Shown here one piece after another: positions 9,915 through 18,863 of a stretch of 64,000 nt of DNA. The stretch's first letter is position 1; each line of letters starts with the position of its first letter. A model generated the notes under the pieces. It worked only from the letters and a program-made list of their open reading frames with translations, did no database searches and was not told where the DNA came from. The DNA is from Mediterraneibacter hominis (lineage in GTDB: Bacteria; Bacillota; Clostridia; Lachnospirales; Lachnospiraceae), in NCBI RefSeq assembly GCF_014287475.1, contig NZ_JACOPF010000004.1:124001-188000 (forward strand), in the 5' to 3' direction. The position numbers and the translations under genes are program-made.

Positions 9915-10571
9915 TCAACCTATCCTGCCGGAATTTTTCACACTGACTGCCACACCGTCTCCTAGTGGAAGGATCGACGTAACCAGTTCTTTTGTATGTT
10001 TCAGTTCGTACAGATATTCTCTCATTCTGGCATGAATCGTACGGTTTCGGCGTTCTACCGCAAATCTGGACTCGATAACTTCCCCGTCCTGCATAACATT
10101 ATCCGATACCAAAACCCCGCCCTTGTCAAGAAGGCGAAGTACCTCTGGAAGATAATGAATGTACTGCCCCTTAGCCGCATCCATAAAAATAAAATCATAC
10201 GACCCGTTTAACTCCTTTAAAACCTGGGCAGCATCTCCCTCTATTAAAACAATATGTTCTTCCTTTCCGGCCCGCCGGAAATTTTCCCTTGCCAGAGGAA
10301 TCCGTTTTTCATAGTTTTCAATCGTCGTTATCCGACAGTCTGCCGGAACACATTCACTCATCAGCAACGCAGAAAATCCTACCGCTGTCCCAACCTCTAA
10401 AATGTTCTCTGGTTCTTTCAGTGCCAGAAGCATTTTAAGGAAGCTCTGCATCTCCTTCCTTACGATTGGCACGTGAGACGCCAGAGCTTCCTTTTCTATT
10501 TTTTCTAATATTTCGCTATTCTGCGTTTCGAAAGAATTGATGAATGTAACGATACGTTCATCTACTATCAT
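9915..10571 (-). CDS. trmR: tRNA 5-hydroxyuridine methyltransferase TrmR-like O-methyltransferase
   Basis: This is a SAM-dependent O-methyltransferase of 218 residues. Motif I is ILEVGTAVGFSALLMSE, and the metal and substrate region is YDFIFMDAAKGQYIHYLPEV. B. subtilis TrmR (YrrM) methylates ho5U34 to mo5U34 in tRNA. The next gene downstream is the U32 protein that would make ho5U, so the pair forms one pathway. The gene starts 3 nt after the rnj stop, so rnj-trmR-U32 look co-transcribed. Confidence 0.87.
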   Translation of the reverse strand: MIVDERIVTFINSFETQNSEILEKIEKEALASHVPIVRKEMQSFLKMLLALKEPENILEVGTAVGFSALLMSECVPADCRITTIENYEKRIPLARENFRRAGKEEHIVLIEGDAAQVLKELNGSYDFIFMDAAKGQYIHYLPEVLRLLDKGGVLVSDNVMQDGEVIESRFAVERRNRTIHARMREYLYELKHTKELVTSILPLGDGVAVSVKNSGRIG

Positions 10572-10574
10572 CTC

Positions 10575-12245
10575 TTACACATCCACATCCATAATAATCG
10601 GAATAACCATTGGTTTTCTCTTTGTCTTTTTCCAGATAAAGTCATTCATAGTATCCCGAATCACCAGTTTAATTTTATTCCAGTCTGTATTTCGTCCGGA
10701 AAGACATTTGTCCAGGGCATCTGATACGACATTTCTTGCCTCTTCCATAAGACCTTCTGACTCTCTTACATAGACAAAGCCTCTGGACACAATATCCGGT
10801 CCGGCCAAAAGACGATTCGTCCTGCGCTCCAGTGTCAGCACTACGATCATGATGCCGTCCTCCGCAAGGTGCTGTCTGTCACGCAGTACAATATTTCCTA
10901 CATCTCCAACTCCAAGTCCGTCTACAAGAATTGCACCCGTATGCACCTTATCTACGACCTTCGCCTCTTCCTCACTGACCTCCAAAACATCTCCTGACTG
11001 TATAATAAACGTATTCTCTTTCGGAATTCCAAGTGACTTTGCAATCTCTGCATTTGCCTTTAAATGTCTGTATTCTCCATGCACCGGTATCGCATACTTA
11101 GGTTTTACAAGGGAATAAATCAATTTCAGCTCCTCCTGGCATGCATGCCCGGAGACATGCGCATCCTGGAAAATGACCTCCGCGCCTTTTGCTGACAGTT
11201 CATTGATCACGCGAGATACAGACTTTTCATTCCCTGGAATCGGATTGGAGCTAAAAATAATGGTGTCATTCGGCTGAATTGTCACCTTGCGGTGTACATC
11301 TGCCGCCATACGCGACAATGCTGCCATAGATTCTCCCTGGCTTCCCGTTGTGATAAGCACCATCTTCTCCGGCGGGTAATTCTTCATCTGATCGATCTCA
11401 ATCAGTGTATTGTCCGGCACATTTAAGTACCCTAATTCTGACGCCGTAGAAATAATATTCACCATGCTGCGCCCTTCCACAACAACCTTCCGTCCATATT
11501 TATATGCGGAGTTAATAATCTGCTGTACACGATCTACATTGGATGCAAAAGTAGCAATAATCAGGCGTGTATTCTGATGCTCCGCAAAAATGTGGTCAAA
11601 CGTAATCCCCACTGTCCTCTCGGACTGTGTAAATCCCTTGCGCTCCGCATTCGTACTGTCAGACATCAGCGCCAGCACACCCTTCTTGCCAAGCTCCGCG
11701 AAACGCTGTAAATCGATTGCGTCTCCAAATACCGGAGTATAGTCCACCTTAAAGTCTCCCGTATGCACTACAATGCCGGCAGGAGAATAAATTGCCAGAG
11801 CAGACGCATCCTGTATGCTGTGATTTGTCTTGATAAACTCAATCCTGAATTTCCCCAGATTAATCGACTGCCCGTGACGTACCACCTTACGCTTTGTCCC
11901 TCTTACCAGATTATGTTCTTTTAGTTTATTCTCAATAATTCCCATTGTCAGCTTTGTCGTATAAATCGGCAGATTGATCTCTTTTAATACATAAGGCAGC
12001 GCTCCTATATGGTCCTCATGTCCGTGAGTAATCACAAACCCTTTTACTTTCTCCGCATTATCCTTTAAATAGGTGACATCTGGTATTACCAAATCAATCC
12101 CCAGCATATCATCCTCCGGAAACGCAAGCCCGCAGTCTACCACAATGATGCTATCCTCAAATTCAAATGCCGTAATATTCATACCTATCTGCTCAAGACC
12201 GCCCAATGGTATAATACGCAATTTCCCTTTATTTTCTTTTTTCAA
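10575..12245 (-). CDS. rnj: ribonuclease J
   Basis: RNase J is a metallo-beta-lactamase/beta-CASP nuclease with endo and 5'-3' exo activity, central to mRNA decay in Firmicutes. The 556-residue protein shows GGLEQIGMNITAFEF, the metal site THGHEDHIGALPYVL, the beta-CASP segment SDSTNAERKGFTQSERTVG and HVSGHACQEELKLIYSLVKP. The start is TTG at 12245 with GGAGGTG 10 nt upstream, giving MKKENKGKLRIIPLGG. The fur terminator lies upstream, so it probably has its own promoter. Confidence 0.95.
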   Translation of the reverse strand: MKKENKGKLRIIPLGGLEQIGMNITAFEFEDSIIVVDCGLAFPEDDMLGIDLVIPDVTYLKDNAEKVKGFVITHGHEDHIGALPYVLKEINLPIYTTKLTMGIIENKLKEHNLVRGTKRKVVRHGQSINLGKFRIEFIKTNHSIQDASALAIYSPAGIVVHTGDFKVDYTPVFGDAIDLQRFAELGKKGVLALMSDSTNAERKGFTQSERTVGITFDHIFAEHQNTRLIIATFASNVDRVQQIINSAYKYGRKVVVEGRSMVNIISTASELGYLNVPDNTLIEIDQMKNYPPEKMVLITTGSQGESMAALSRMAADVHRKVTIQPNDTIIFSSNPIPGNEKSVSRVINELSAKGAEVIFQDAHVSGHACQEELKLIYSLVKPKYAIPVHGEYRHLKANAEIAKSLGIPKENTFIIQSGDVLEVSEEEAKVVDKVHTGAILVDGLGVGDVGNIVLRDRQHLAEDGIMIVVLTLERRTNRLLAGPDIVSRGFVYVRESEGLMEEARNVVSDALDKCLSGRNTDWNKIKLVIRDTMNDFIWKKTKRKPMVIPIIMDVDV

Positions 12246-12322
12246 AAATTCAACACCTCCATCAGTTTTATGTAATCCCTTACATTTTCATAAAAAGGAG
12301 TGTCCATACTTTCTTGCACACG

Positions 12323-12352
12323 AAAAAAAACAGCAGTTTATGTAAGCTGCTC
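12323..12352 (-). terminator. terminator of the ireB-ruvX-DUF1292-fur unit
   Basis: On the minus strand AGCAG (12351-12347), a nine-base loop and CTGCT (12337-12333) are followed by GTTTTTTTT. It lies immediately after fur and before rnj. Confidence 0.75.
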
Positions 12353-12375
12353 ATAAGCTTCGGCGTACAGAAGGA

Positions 12376-12837
12376 TTATTTTTCCTTTTTCAAACACTCT
12401 TTACACTGTCCGTAAAACTTCAGCTCATGGTCCAGTACATGAAATCCGGTTGCCTCTTCAATGTGACTCTCCAACTCATCTAGGAGGTCGTCTCCAAAAG
12501 GAATTACCTTCTTGCATGTCCGGCATATTAGATGATGGTGATTATGTTTCATCTCTCCTTCGAAGAGATGACCAATCTCATAACGCACACACCCATCATC
12601 CAGATTAATCCGATCCACCAGCTGCATATCCCACAGAAGCTGCAAAGCGCGGTAAACTGTTGCCAGTCCAATCTCCGGATAGTTTTCTGACACCAGCTCA
12701 TAAATATCTTCCGCAGTCATATGTCTGCCACTGTTTTCTGCCAGCACTGACAAAACGAGCAGCCTCTGATGTGTTACCTTCAGTCCTTTTTCTTTTAATT
12801 TCGCTTTCAGCAGTTCCTGCACCTTTTTTTGTTCCAT
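12376..12837 (-). CDS. Fur-family metal- or peroxide-responsive repressor
   Basis: This is a 153-residue winged-helix regulator. The DNA-binding half contains THQRLLVLSVLAENSGRHMT and EIGLATVYRALQLLWDM. The C-terminal dimer domain has the histidine-rich metal motif KHNHHHLIC and two CxxC pairs (CRTC, CKEC) for structural zinc. These features fit Fur/PerR/Zur; I cannot separate them by reading, though the GLATVYRAL recognition helix is Fur-like. The start at 12837 has TGGAG 8 nt upstream. It is the last gene of the ireB operon and is followed by a clear terminator. Confidence 0.9.
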   Translation of the reverse strand: MEQKKVQELLKAKLKEKGLKVTHQRLLVLSVLAENSGRHMTAEDIYELVSENYPEIGLATVYRALQLLWDMQLVDRINLDDGCVRYEIGHLFEGEMKHNHHHLICRTCKKVIPFGDDLLDELESHIEEATGFHVLDHELKFYGQCKECLKKEK

Positions 12838-12894
12838 CAGTGATACTCCATTTTATGCTGTAAGTAAATCTATTGTAAATATCCAAAAAGGATT

Positions 12895-13155
12895 TTACAT
12901 TTCAATGTTTACGTCTTCTAACAGCTCCTCAAAAACTTTGGATACTGCCAGAAGCTCTGTATCTTCTTCCACAATCTCATAGACGCTTTCCGCCGTCCTG
13001 CCTTCCGTTACTTCCTTTAAAATCAGACATTCGGCGTCGTCCTTTTGTGAATCCGTTACGAGTATGTAGACAAAGCCTCCTATTTTCGTCTGTTCCAGCA
13101 CGAAAAATTCAGCCTCTCCACTTCCATCTGCGAACGCAAACTTAATTTTTTCCAT
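12895..13155 (-). CDS. DUF1292 (YrzB) family protein
   Basis: This is an 86-residue acidic protein beginning MEKIKFAFADGSGEAEFFVLEQT, with the GGFVYILVT core of DUF1292. Its function is not established. In many Firmicutes it lies directly downstream of ireB and ruvX, as here. AAGGGG precedes the ATG. The C-terminal half is a short acidic helix (VFEELLEDV). Confidence 0.9.
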   Translation of the reverse strand: MEKIKFAFADGSGEAEFFVLEQTKIGGFVYILVTDSQKDDAECLILKEVTEGRTAESVYEIVEEDTELLAVSKVFEELLEDVNIEM

Positions 13156-13192
13156 TTAAGAGCCCCTTATCTGGTTTTCACTTCTGCCCTAT

Positions 13193-13630
13193 CTATAATT
13201 CCTTGTTTTTCATGTACAAAGAATCTAAGTATCCCTGCAGAATGAATACCGCCGCAATCTTATCAATATATTTTTTACGATTTTCCCGCCTTACTTTACT
13301 CTCCATCAACACACGCTCTGCTGCTACTGTAGTCAGTCTCTCATCCCATAGTTCAACTTCCAAACCTGTCCTGCGCAAGAGCATATCACGAAATTCCATT
13401 GTCTTTTCTGCGCGTTCTCCGATATCATTATTCATGTGTTTTGGAAAACCAAGCACAATCTTCTCTACCCCGTATTCTTTCACCAGTTCTTCTATACGTG
13501 CCAGAGTACGGCGCAGCTTGTTCTCCTCTTTCCGTTCGATTGTCTCTACTCCCTGGGCAGTCAGACTAAGTCCGTCACTTACTGCGACTCCTACTGTCTT
13601 TGTGCCATAATCCAGTCCCATAATTCTCAT
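13193..13630 (-). CDS. ruvX: RuvX/YqgF family Holliday junction resolvase or pre-16S nuclease
   Basis: This RNase H-fold nuclease has 145 residues. It shows [19 protein letters not shown] with the first catalytic Asp, [11 protein letters not shown], and [17 protein letters not shown] with the later acidic residues. E. coli YqgF matures the 5' end of 16S rRNA, and a role in Holliday junction resolution has also been proposed. It begins 6 nt after the ireB stop. Confidence 0.94.
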   Translation of the reverse strand: MRIMGLDYGTKTVGVAVSDGLSLTAQGVETIERKEENKLRRTLARIEELVKEYGVEKIVLGFPKHMNNDIGERAEKTMEFRDMLLRRTGLEVELWDERLTTVAAERVLMESKVRRENRKKYIDKIAAVFILQGYLDSLYMKNKEL

Positions 13631-13636
13631 ATCCGA

Positions 13637-13900
13637 TTATTCCCAAGAATGGTGCTCAATATACGCTTTTAATAATTCTTCTACCAGTTCATCCCTCTCT
13701 ACTTTCATAATGAGGCTTCGCGCTCCATTATAACTGGTAATGTAAGTCGGGTCACCCGACATAATATATCCTACGATCTGGTTTACCGGATTATACCCCT
13801 TCTCTTTGAGCGCCTTGAACACAATTTCCAGTATATCTTTTGCTGAAATCTGCGGCCCTGGCTCTACCTGAAAAAACTGGGTATTGCTTAAATCGCTCAT
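13637..13900 (-). CDS. ireB: IreB family regulatory phosphoprotein (UPF0297)
   Basis: This 87-residue protein contains the strongly conserved [20 protein letters not shown] and [18 protein letters not shown] blocks. In Enterococcus IreB is a target of the PASTA kinase IreK and modulates cephalosporin resistance. It leads the ireB-ruvX-DUF1292 cluster. In many Firmicutes alaS precedes it; here mtaB lies upstream instead. AAGGAGGAG precedes the ATG. Confidence 0.93.
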   Translation of the reverse strand: MSDLSNTQFFQVEPGPQISAKDILEIVFKALKEKGYNPVNQIVGYIMSGDPTYITSYNGARSLIMKVERDELVEELLKAYIEHHSWE

Positions 13901-13961
13901 GTTTTCTCCTCCTTTTCATCTGCAAATCATTCTGACCGAAATGCCAAATATCCTATTTACA

Positions 13962-13990
13962 ATTCTAATATAACCCTTTTTAAAATTCAA
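13962..13990 (-). promoter_or_regulatory. promoter of ireB-ruvX-DUF1292-fur
   Basis: On the minus strand TTGAAT (13990-13985) is followed after exactly 17 bases by TAGAAT (13967-13962). The -35 overlaps the mtaB stop codon, so the operon can be transcribed independently of mtaB. Confidence 0.65.
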
Positions 13991-15297
13991 TGAATAATTT
14001 GCAAATCGTTGTCAATTTGAACTTTTATGATACAATTTTTCAAATTTCTGTCGTCTTCTAGTGCAATTTTCATATATTCCTTTGTATGTCCCGTCCAGAC
14101 TTTTTTTCCATTATATACTGCCTGCTCTTCAATCAGCACTTCTGCTTCCCTGCCCTTGTATTCTTGGATATACTTTCTCCGGTTTTCTTCTCCTAAAGCT
14201 ATCAGGACACTGCTCCTTTCAGCCTTTATGTGTTCCGGCACCTGGTTGTCCATTTCTGCCGCTTTCGTCCCTTCCCGCCTGGAATATTTAAAAATGTGGG
14301 TTTCATAAAATCCGACTTTTTCAATAAATTTCTTTGTTGTTTCAAACTCTTCTTCTGTCTCCTGCGGAAATCCAACGATAACGTCCGTAGTCAACGCGGG
14401 ATTCTGAAAATGCTTTCTTAGAATATTACATTTTTCGTAGTATTCTGCGCTTGTATATCTGCGGTTCATCCGCTTTAATGTCGCGTCACAGCCGCTTTGC
14501 ATAGACAGGTGAAAATGCGGACAGATTTTAGGAAGCTTAGACAGTGCCTCTGCAAATTCTTCCGTCACAATCCGCGGTTCTAAAGAGCCGAGCCGGATTC
14601 GTTTGATTCCGTCTATCTCATGCACCGATAGAATCAGGGAAAGAAGATCTTCTTTTTTTTCTTTAAAATCGATCCCATAAGAGCTTAAATGAATCCCCGT
14701 CAACACGATTTCCTGATAACCGTTTCGCGAAAGTGTTTCTACTTCTCTTAACACATCTTCCTTGTCTCTGCTGCGCACTCTGCCTCTGGCATAGGGAATA
14801 ATACAATAGGAGCAAAACTGATTACAGCCGTCTTGAACCTTAATATAAGCGCGGGTGTGCTCCTGGGGATTCGTAAGATACATTCTTTCATATTCCTGTG
14901 TATGCTGTATATCAGCCAACTCCTCTATTCCCGCACCTGTTCCTGTCTCTTGTTTTTCAAAAAATTCTTCGAGAACTGAAACCAAATCTTTTTTTCTGTT
15001 ATTCCCAAGTACAATATCAATACAGGAATCCTTTTCGTCTTTCTTGTCCTGCGCCTGCACATAACACCCCGCTGCCACCACAACCGCATTTGGGTTCATT
15101 TTTCTGGCTCGGTGAAGCATCTGGCGCGATTTTCTGTCTGCTATATTTGTGACCGTACAGGTATTAATGACGTAAACGTCTGCCCCCTCCTGGAACGGAA
15201 CGATTTCATATCCCGCCTTTTCCAGCATCTCCTGCATGGCTTCCGTTTCATAAGCGTTTACTTTACATCCTAAATTATGCAATGCTGCTTTTTTCAT
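13987..15297 (-). CDS. mtaB: tRNA t6A37 methylthiotransferase MtaB
   Basis: MtaB is a radical-SAM enzyme with two [4Fe-4S] clusters that converts t6A37 to ms2t6A37 in ANN-decoding tRNAs. The N-terminal methylthiotransferase domain carries three cysteines (NLGCKVNAYETEAM, NTCTVTNIADRKSRQM, AAGCYVQ). The radical-SAM motif is CNQFCSYCIIPYARGRVRSR, and a TRAM domain lies at the C-terminus (REAEVLIEEQAVYNGKKVW). The 436-residue length is usual, and AAGGAAAA precedes the ATG. Confidence 0.95.
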   Translation of the reverse strand: MKKAALHNLGCKVNAYETEAMQEMLEKAGYEIVPFQEGADVYVINTCTVTNIADRKSRQMLHRARKMNPNAVVVAAGCYVQAQDKKDEKDSCIDIVLGNNRKKDLVSVLEEFFEKQETGTGAGIEELADIQHTQEYERMYLTNPQEHTRAYIKVQDGCNQFCSYCIIPYARGRVRSRDKEDVLREVETLSRNGYQEIVLTGIHLSSYGIDFKEKKEDLLSLILSVHEIDGIKRIRLGSLEPRIVTEEFAEALSKLPKICPHFHLSMQSGCDATLKRMNRRYTSAEYYEKCNILRKHFQNPALTTDVIVGFPQETEEEFETTKKFIEKVGFYETHIFKYSRREGTKAAEMDNQVPEHIKAERSSVLIALGEENRRKYIQEYKGREAEVLIEEQAVYNGKKVWTGHTKEYMKIALEDDRNLKNCIIKVQIDNDLQIIH

Positions 15298-15320
15298 TGT
15301 TTATTTTCCTTCTTTGTTTC

Positions 15321-15371
15321 TTGACTTTTAAATGGCTATCCCGTAGAATATATGTAAGGTTCATAAGAACC
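15321..15371 (+). promoter_or_regulatory. promoter and inverted repeat upstream of the Crh-like gene
   Basis: TTGACT (15321-15326), 17 bases, TAGAAT (15344-15349) is a strong SigA-type promoter. Just downstream, at 15358-15371, GGTTC-ATAA-GAACC is a perfect inverted repeat near the predicted transcription start, a possible operator or 5' stem. Confidence 0.7.
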
Positions 15372-15402
15372 AGCAGTATGTATATCAAGGAGGGATGGTA
15401 AC

Positions 15403-15636
15403 ATGAAAACTGTACAGATTTCTTTAAATTCTATCGACAAAGTAAAGTCATTCGTCAACGAGATTACAAAGTATGACAACGACTTTGATTTAGTATCCGG
15501 AAGATATGTAATAGATGCCAAATCAATCATGGGTATTTTCAGCCTGGATCTTTCTAAGCCGATTGATTTAAATATCCATGCAGATGGAGATTTAGACAAT
15601 ATTATGAAAGCTCTGGAACCTTACATCATTAAATAA
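15403..15636 (+). CDS. HPr-fold protein lacking the catalytic histidine, Crh-like
   Basis: This is a 77-residue HPr-family protein. Its second half matches HPr well (VIDAKSIMGIFSLDLSKPID, then ADGDLDNIMKALEP). The segment that carries His15 and Arg17 in HPr (GIHARPA) is replaced by IDKVKSF, so phosphotransfer from enzyme I is not expected. The serine of the KSIMG motif (Ser41 here, Ser46 in HPr) is kept, as in B. subtilis Crh, which acts only as a CcpA corepressor after HPrK phosphorylation. AAGGAGGG precedes the ATG. It stands alone between a promoter and a terminator. The Crh-type role is inference. Confidence 0.85.
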   Translation: MKTVQISLNSIDKVKSFVNEITKYDNDFDLVSGRYVIDAKSIMGIFSLDLSKPIDLNIHADGDLDNIMKALEPYIIK

Positions 15637-15643
15637 GAAAGCC

Positions 15644-15673
15644 AAAAGCTGTCTCCTCTGTGAGACAGCTTTT
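15644..15673. terminator. bidirectional terminator between the Crh-like gene and thiI
   Basis: AAAAGCTGTCTC (15644-15655) and GAGACAGCTTTT (15662-15673) form a perfect 12-pair stem with a 6-nt loop, flanked by A and T runs on both strands. It ends the rightward Crh-like gene and the long leftward moaC-to-thiI unit. Confidence 0.88.
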
Positions 15674-15687
15674 AACTGTCTTTCGTA

Positions 15688-16869
15688 TTATTTCACCAGT
15701 ATGATTTCCGCAGTTTCAACTGCCTCTCTAAAAAGACTTGCCATCTTCTCGTTTAAGTTTTCTTCTGATTTCTCTATTCGTTCTAAATTTGGCTTTGTCA
15801 CCGGATGCTTTGCCACAAAAATCGTACAGCAGTCCTCATAAGGCTGAATGGACGTCTCATACGTGTCTATCTTCTCTGAAATTTCTACAATTTCTTTCTT
15901 GTCAAATCCGATTAAAGGGCGGTACACCGGCATGGTACATACCGCATTTGTCACAGCCAGACTTTGCATTGTCTGACTTGCTACCTGTCCGATACTCTCT
16001 CCCGTTACCAGCCCCAGACATCCGTCCTTTTTTGCAAAATACTCTGCTATCTTCATCATATACCGCCGCATAATAATCGTCAGCTCTTCATGCGGGCACT
16101 GCTCATAAATGTATAGCTGTATATCTGTAAAATTCACCACATGCAGCTTTATCGGGCCGGCATATTTTGAGACAATTCCGGCAAGATCCACCACTTTTTC
16201 TTTTGCCCGTTCACTTGTGTACGGCGGTGCATGAAAATAAACTGCTTCCAGCTCCACTCCACGTTTCGCCACCATATAGCCGGCAACCGGACTGTCAATC
16301 CCGCCGGAAAGCAAAAGCATTGCACTTCCATTTGTTCCCACCGGCATTCCGCCCGGCCCCGGAATAATCTCTGAATACAGATAGATCTCTTCTCTGATTT
16401 CTACATTCAGACGAATATCTGGATGATGCACATCTACCTTCATCTCTGGGAAAGCATCTAAAATCGCGCCGCCCAGCTCGCAGTTTATCTCCATAGAGTT
16501 CATTGGATACTGTTTCTTTGCTCTTCGTGCCTCCACCTTGAACGTTTTCTTTTTATCCGGATACATTTCTTCAATAAAATGAATCACATCCTTTTGAAGC
16601 TCTTCAAATCCTTTATCCTCTATACGCACAACGGGACAAATTCCCACAATTCCAAATACACTTTTTAAACGCTCTACCGTCTCTTCATAATCATATCTGC
16701 CCTCACAGTCTACATAGACTCTCCCATGACACTTGTGGACAAAAAATTTCCCGTCCACTTCTTTTAAGGCAAATTTAATCTGGCGCATCAAAGCATCCTC
16801 AAATAAATATCTGTTTTTTCCTTTGATTCCTATCTCACCGTATTTTATTAAAAATGAATGAAATTCCAT
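15688..16869 (-). CDS. thiI: tRNA 4-thiouridine synthase ThiI
   Basis: ThiI adenylates U8 of tRNA and transfers sulfur from a cysteine desulfurase persulfide. The 393-residue protein has the NFLD/THUMP N-terminus (FLIKYGEIGIKGKNRYLFED) and the PP-loop LLLSGGIDSPVAGYMVAKRG. It has no C-terminal rhodanese domain, as is typical of Firmicutes. It lies 49 nt downstream of the desulfurase gene, its expected sulfur donor, and is the last gene before the terminator. Confidence 0.96.
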   Translation of the reverse strand: MEFHSFLIKYGEIGIKGKNRYLFEDALMRQIKFALKEVDGKFFVHKCHGRVYVDCEGRYDYEETVERLKSVFGIVGICPVVRIEDKGFEELQKDVIHFIEEMYPDKKKTFKVEARRAKKQYPMNSMEINCELGGAILDAFPEMKVDVHHPDIRLNVEIREEIYLYSEIIPGPGGMPVGTNGSAMLLLSGGIDSPVAGYMVAKRGVELEAVYFHAPPYTSERAKEKVVDLAGIVSKYAGPIKLHVVNFTDIQLYIYEQCPHEELTIIMRRYMMKIAEYFAKKDGCLGLVTGESIGQVASQTMQSLAVTNAVCTMPVYRPLIGFDKKEIVEISEKIDTYETSIQPYEDCCTIFVAKHPVTKPNLERIEKSEENLNEKMASLFREAVETAEIILVK

Positions 16870-16918
16870 TTCGCTCTCCTTTGAAAACCTACCTTCACAA
16901 AACGCTCCTTTATCTTAT

Positions 16919-18073
16919 TTAGTGTCGTATATATTTCCGAAGCACTGGTATACAATTATATAGTGTTTCCAGTGTATAGTCAATTTCTTCTTTTGTTGTA
17001 AACTCTGACATGCTGAACCGAAGGGTTGCGTCCAGGTACTCTCTTGCTGCTCCGATCCCCTTAAGCACTCCGCTGACTGATGGGTGATTGGAAGAACAGG
17101 CAGAACCAGACGAAACATAGATCCCTTTTTCCTCCAATGCATGGAGGAGCACTTCGCTTCGGATCCCCGCTACTCCTAAACTGATAATATGAGGTGCACT
17201 ATTCTCGTCTGTCAGTCCGTGTACTGTTGTATCTTTTATTTTAGAAATTCCTTTAAGAAAATATTCTTTTAACTCTCTCATCAGAGCTACCTTCATATCC
17301 AAATCCTGGTATATCATCCAGGAGGCAAGTCCCAGCCCCGCGATTCCAGGAACATTTTCTGTACCGGAACGAATATTTTTCTGTTGTTCTCCTCCAAATA
17401 CAATAGGCTGTATCTTTACCTTCTCGTTAATATAGAGAAACCCGATTCCTTTTGGCCCGTGTATCTTATGGCCGCTTGCCGTCAGAAGATCAATTCCTGT
17501 TCGTTTTGGATAAATGTGATATTTTCCAAACCCCTGCACAGCATCCGAATGAAAAAGAATCTTTGGATTATACTGCTTTACAATTTTCGCCGCCTCTTCG
17601 ATAGGCTGTACAGAACCCACCTCATTGTTTACATACATGATGGAAACCAGTATCGTCTCTTCACACAGCTCCTCTTTTAATACATCCAGCTTAATTTTCC
17701 CATTTTCATCTACTGGCAGATACGTGACGCGAAACCCTTCTTCTTCCAGGTAATGCATTGTATTTAAGATCGCGGGATGCTCAATAGAAGAAGTAATCAA
17801 ATGATTTCCTGATCTTCTGTTCGCCCGAGCACAGCCAATCAACGCGAGATTATCACTCTCTGTACCACCGGAGGTGAAGAAAATCTCCTTCGGTGCAGCC
17901 TTCAAAATTTTGGCAATTCTTTCTTTTGCCTCTTTCACATAATGCTCTGCCTCTATTCCTTTTTTATGCATGGAGGATGGATTCCCATAATCCTGGCACA
18001 TCACTTTATATACCAGCTCTCCTACTTCCGGATAGCATCTGGTTGTAGCAGAGTTATCTAAATAAACTTCCAT
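16919..18073 (-). CDS. cysteine desulfurase, NifS/IscS family (ThiI-partner type)
   Basis: This is a PLP enzyme that takes sulfur from cysteine as an enzyme persulfide. In 384 residues it shows MEVYLDNSATTRCYPEV, EIFFTSGGTESDNLALIG, the PLP lysine in TASGHKIHGPKGIGF and the active cysteine in SSGSACSSNHPSVSGVLKGI. Its position directly before thiI matches the NifZ-type desulfurase that feeds tRNA thiolation in Bacillus. Iron-sulfur cluster assembly is an alternative, but no scaffold gene is adjacent. Confidence 0.94.
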   Translation of the reverse strand: MEVYLDNSATTRCYPEVGELVYKVMCQDYGNPSSMHKKGIEAEHYVKEAKERIAKILKAAPKEIFFTSGGTESDNLALIGCARANRRSGNHLITSSIEHPAILNTMHYLEEEGFRVTYLPVDENGKIKLDVLKEELCEETILVSIMYVNNEVGSVQPIEEAAKIVKQYNPKILFHSDAVQGFGKYHIYPKRTGIDLLTASGHKIHGPKGIGFLYINEKVKIQPIVFGGEQQKNIRSGTENVPGIAGLGLASWMIYQDLDMKVALMRELKEYFLKGISKIKDTTVHGLTDENSAPHIISLGVAGIRSEVLLHALEEKGIYVSSGSACSSNHPSVSGVLKGIGAAREYLDATLRFSMSEFTTKEEIDYTLETLYNCIPVLRKYIRH

Positions 18074-18115
18074 GATATTGCTTCCTTTACTTTTTCTTAC
18101 TATTAAATTATGACA

Positions 18116-18853
18116 TCATCCTTCCAGATGATACATCAATATGGACAATACCGCAAGCCCTGCCGTCTCCGTGCGCAGAATACGCCTGCCCAGGGTTATC
18201 ACAGATGCGCCTGCCTCCTCTGCCTGTTCTATCTCCCATTTTTCAAATCCGCCCTCCGGACCTATGAAGATTCCTACAGACTGTTCCGGCTGGATTCTTG
18301 AGAAGATTTCTTTTGTCTTTTCCATTCCTTCTGCCAGTTCGTAAGGAATCACAAGCATGTCCAACTCCTTTGCACAGGCAAGCGCTTCTTCCCATGATAA
18401 AACCTCTCTTACTTCTGGTATCCTGCCTCTGCCCGATTGCTCTGCTGCCCCCTTCGCGATCAGATTCCACCTTTCTTCCTTTCGCCGGCTTTTTTTCTCA
18501 TCCAGTTTGACAACGCTTCGTTTTGTCTGTACGGGAATGATCTGATATGCCCCCAATTCTACCGCTTTTTGCACAATCATCTCCATCTTGTCTCCCTTGG
18601 GAAGCCCTTGAAAGAGATACAGCTTTGCCGGCAGCTCTGTATCGTTTTCCTGTTTTTTTAATATGTCTAAAACCGCCTGGTCCGTCTCGAATTTTTCCAG
18701 ACAGCACAGATAGGTATTTCCTGCACTGTCGCTGATCGTTACATCCTCTCCGGCTTTCATGCGCAGGACATTTTTCATATGCCTGACGTCTCCGCCCTCG
18801 ATATACACTTTATTCTCCCTGACGCAGGAAGGCTCTACAAAAAAATGATGCAT
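18116..18853 (-). CDS. rsmE: 16S rRNA m3U1498 methyltransferase RsmE
   Basis: RsmE is a SPOUT-class methyltransferase acting on the assembled 30S subunit. The 245-residue protein has the N-terminal PUA-like domain (MHHFFVEPSCVRENKVYIEG) and the knotted SAM site FIGPEGGFEKWEIEQAEEAG followed by LGRRILRTETAGLAVLS. It starts 10 nt after prmA, a pairing common in Firmicutes. Confidence 0.95.
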   Translation of the reverse strand: MHHFFVEPSCVRENKVYIEGGDVRHMKNVLRMKAGEDVTISDSAGNTYLCCLEKFETDQAVLDILKKQENDTELPAKLYLFQGLPKGDKMEMIVQKAVELGAYQIIPVQTKRSVVKLDEKKSRRKEERWNLIAKGAAEQSGRGRIPEVREVLSWEEALACAKELDMLVIPYELAEGMEKTKEIFSRIQPEQSVGIFIGPEGGFEKWEIEQAEEAGASVITLGRRILRTETAGLAVLSILMYHLEG

Positions 18854-18863
18854 AATAACTCCT

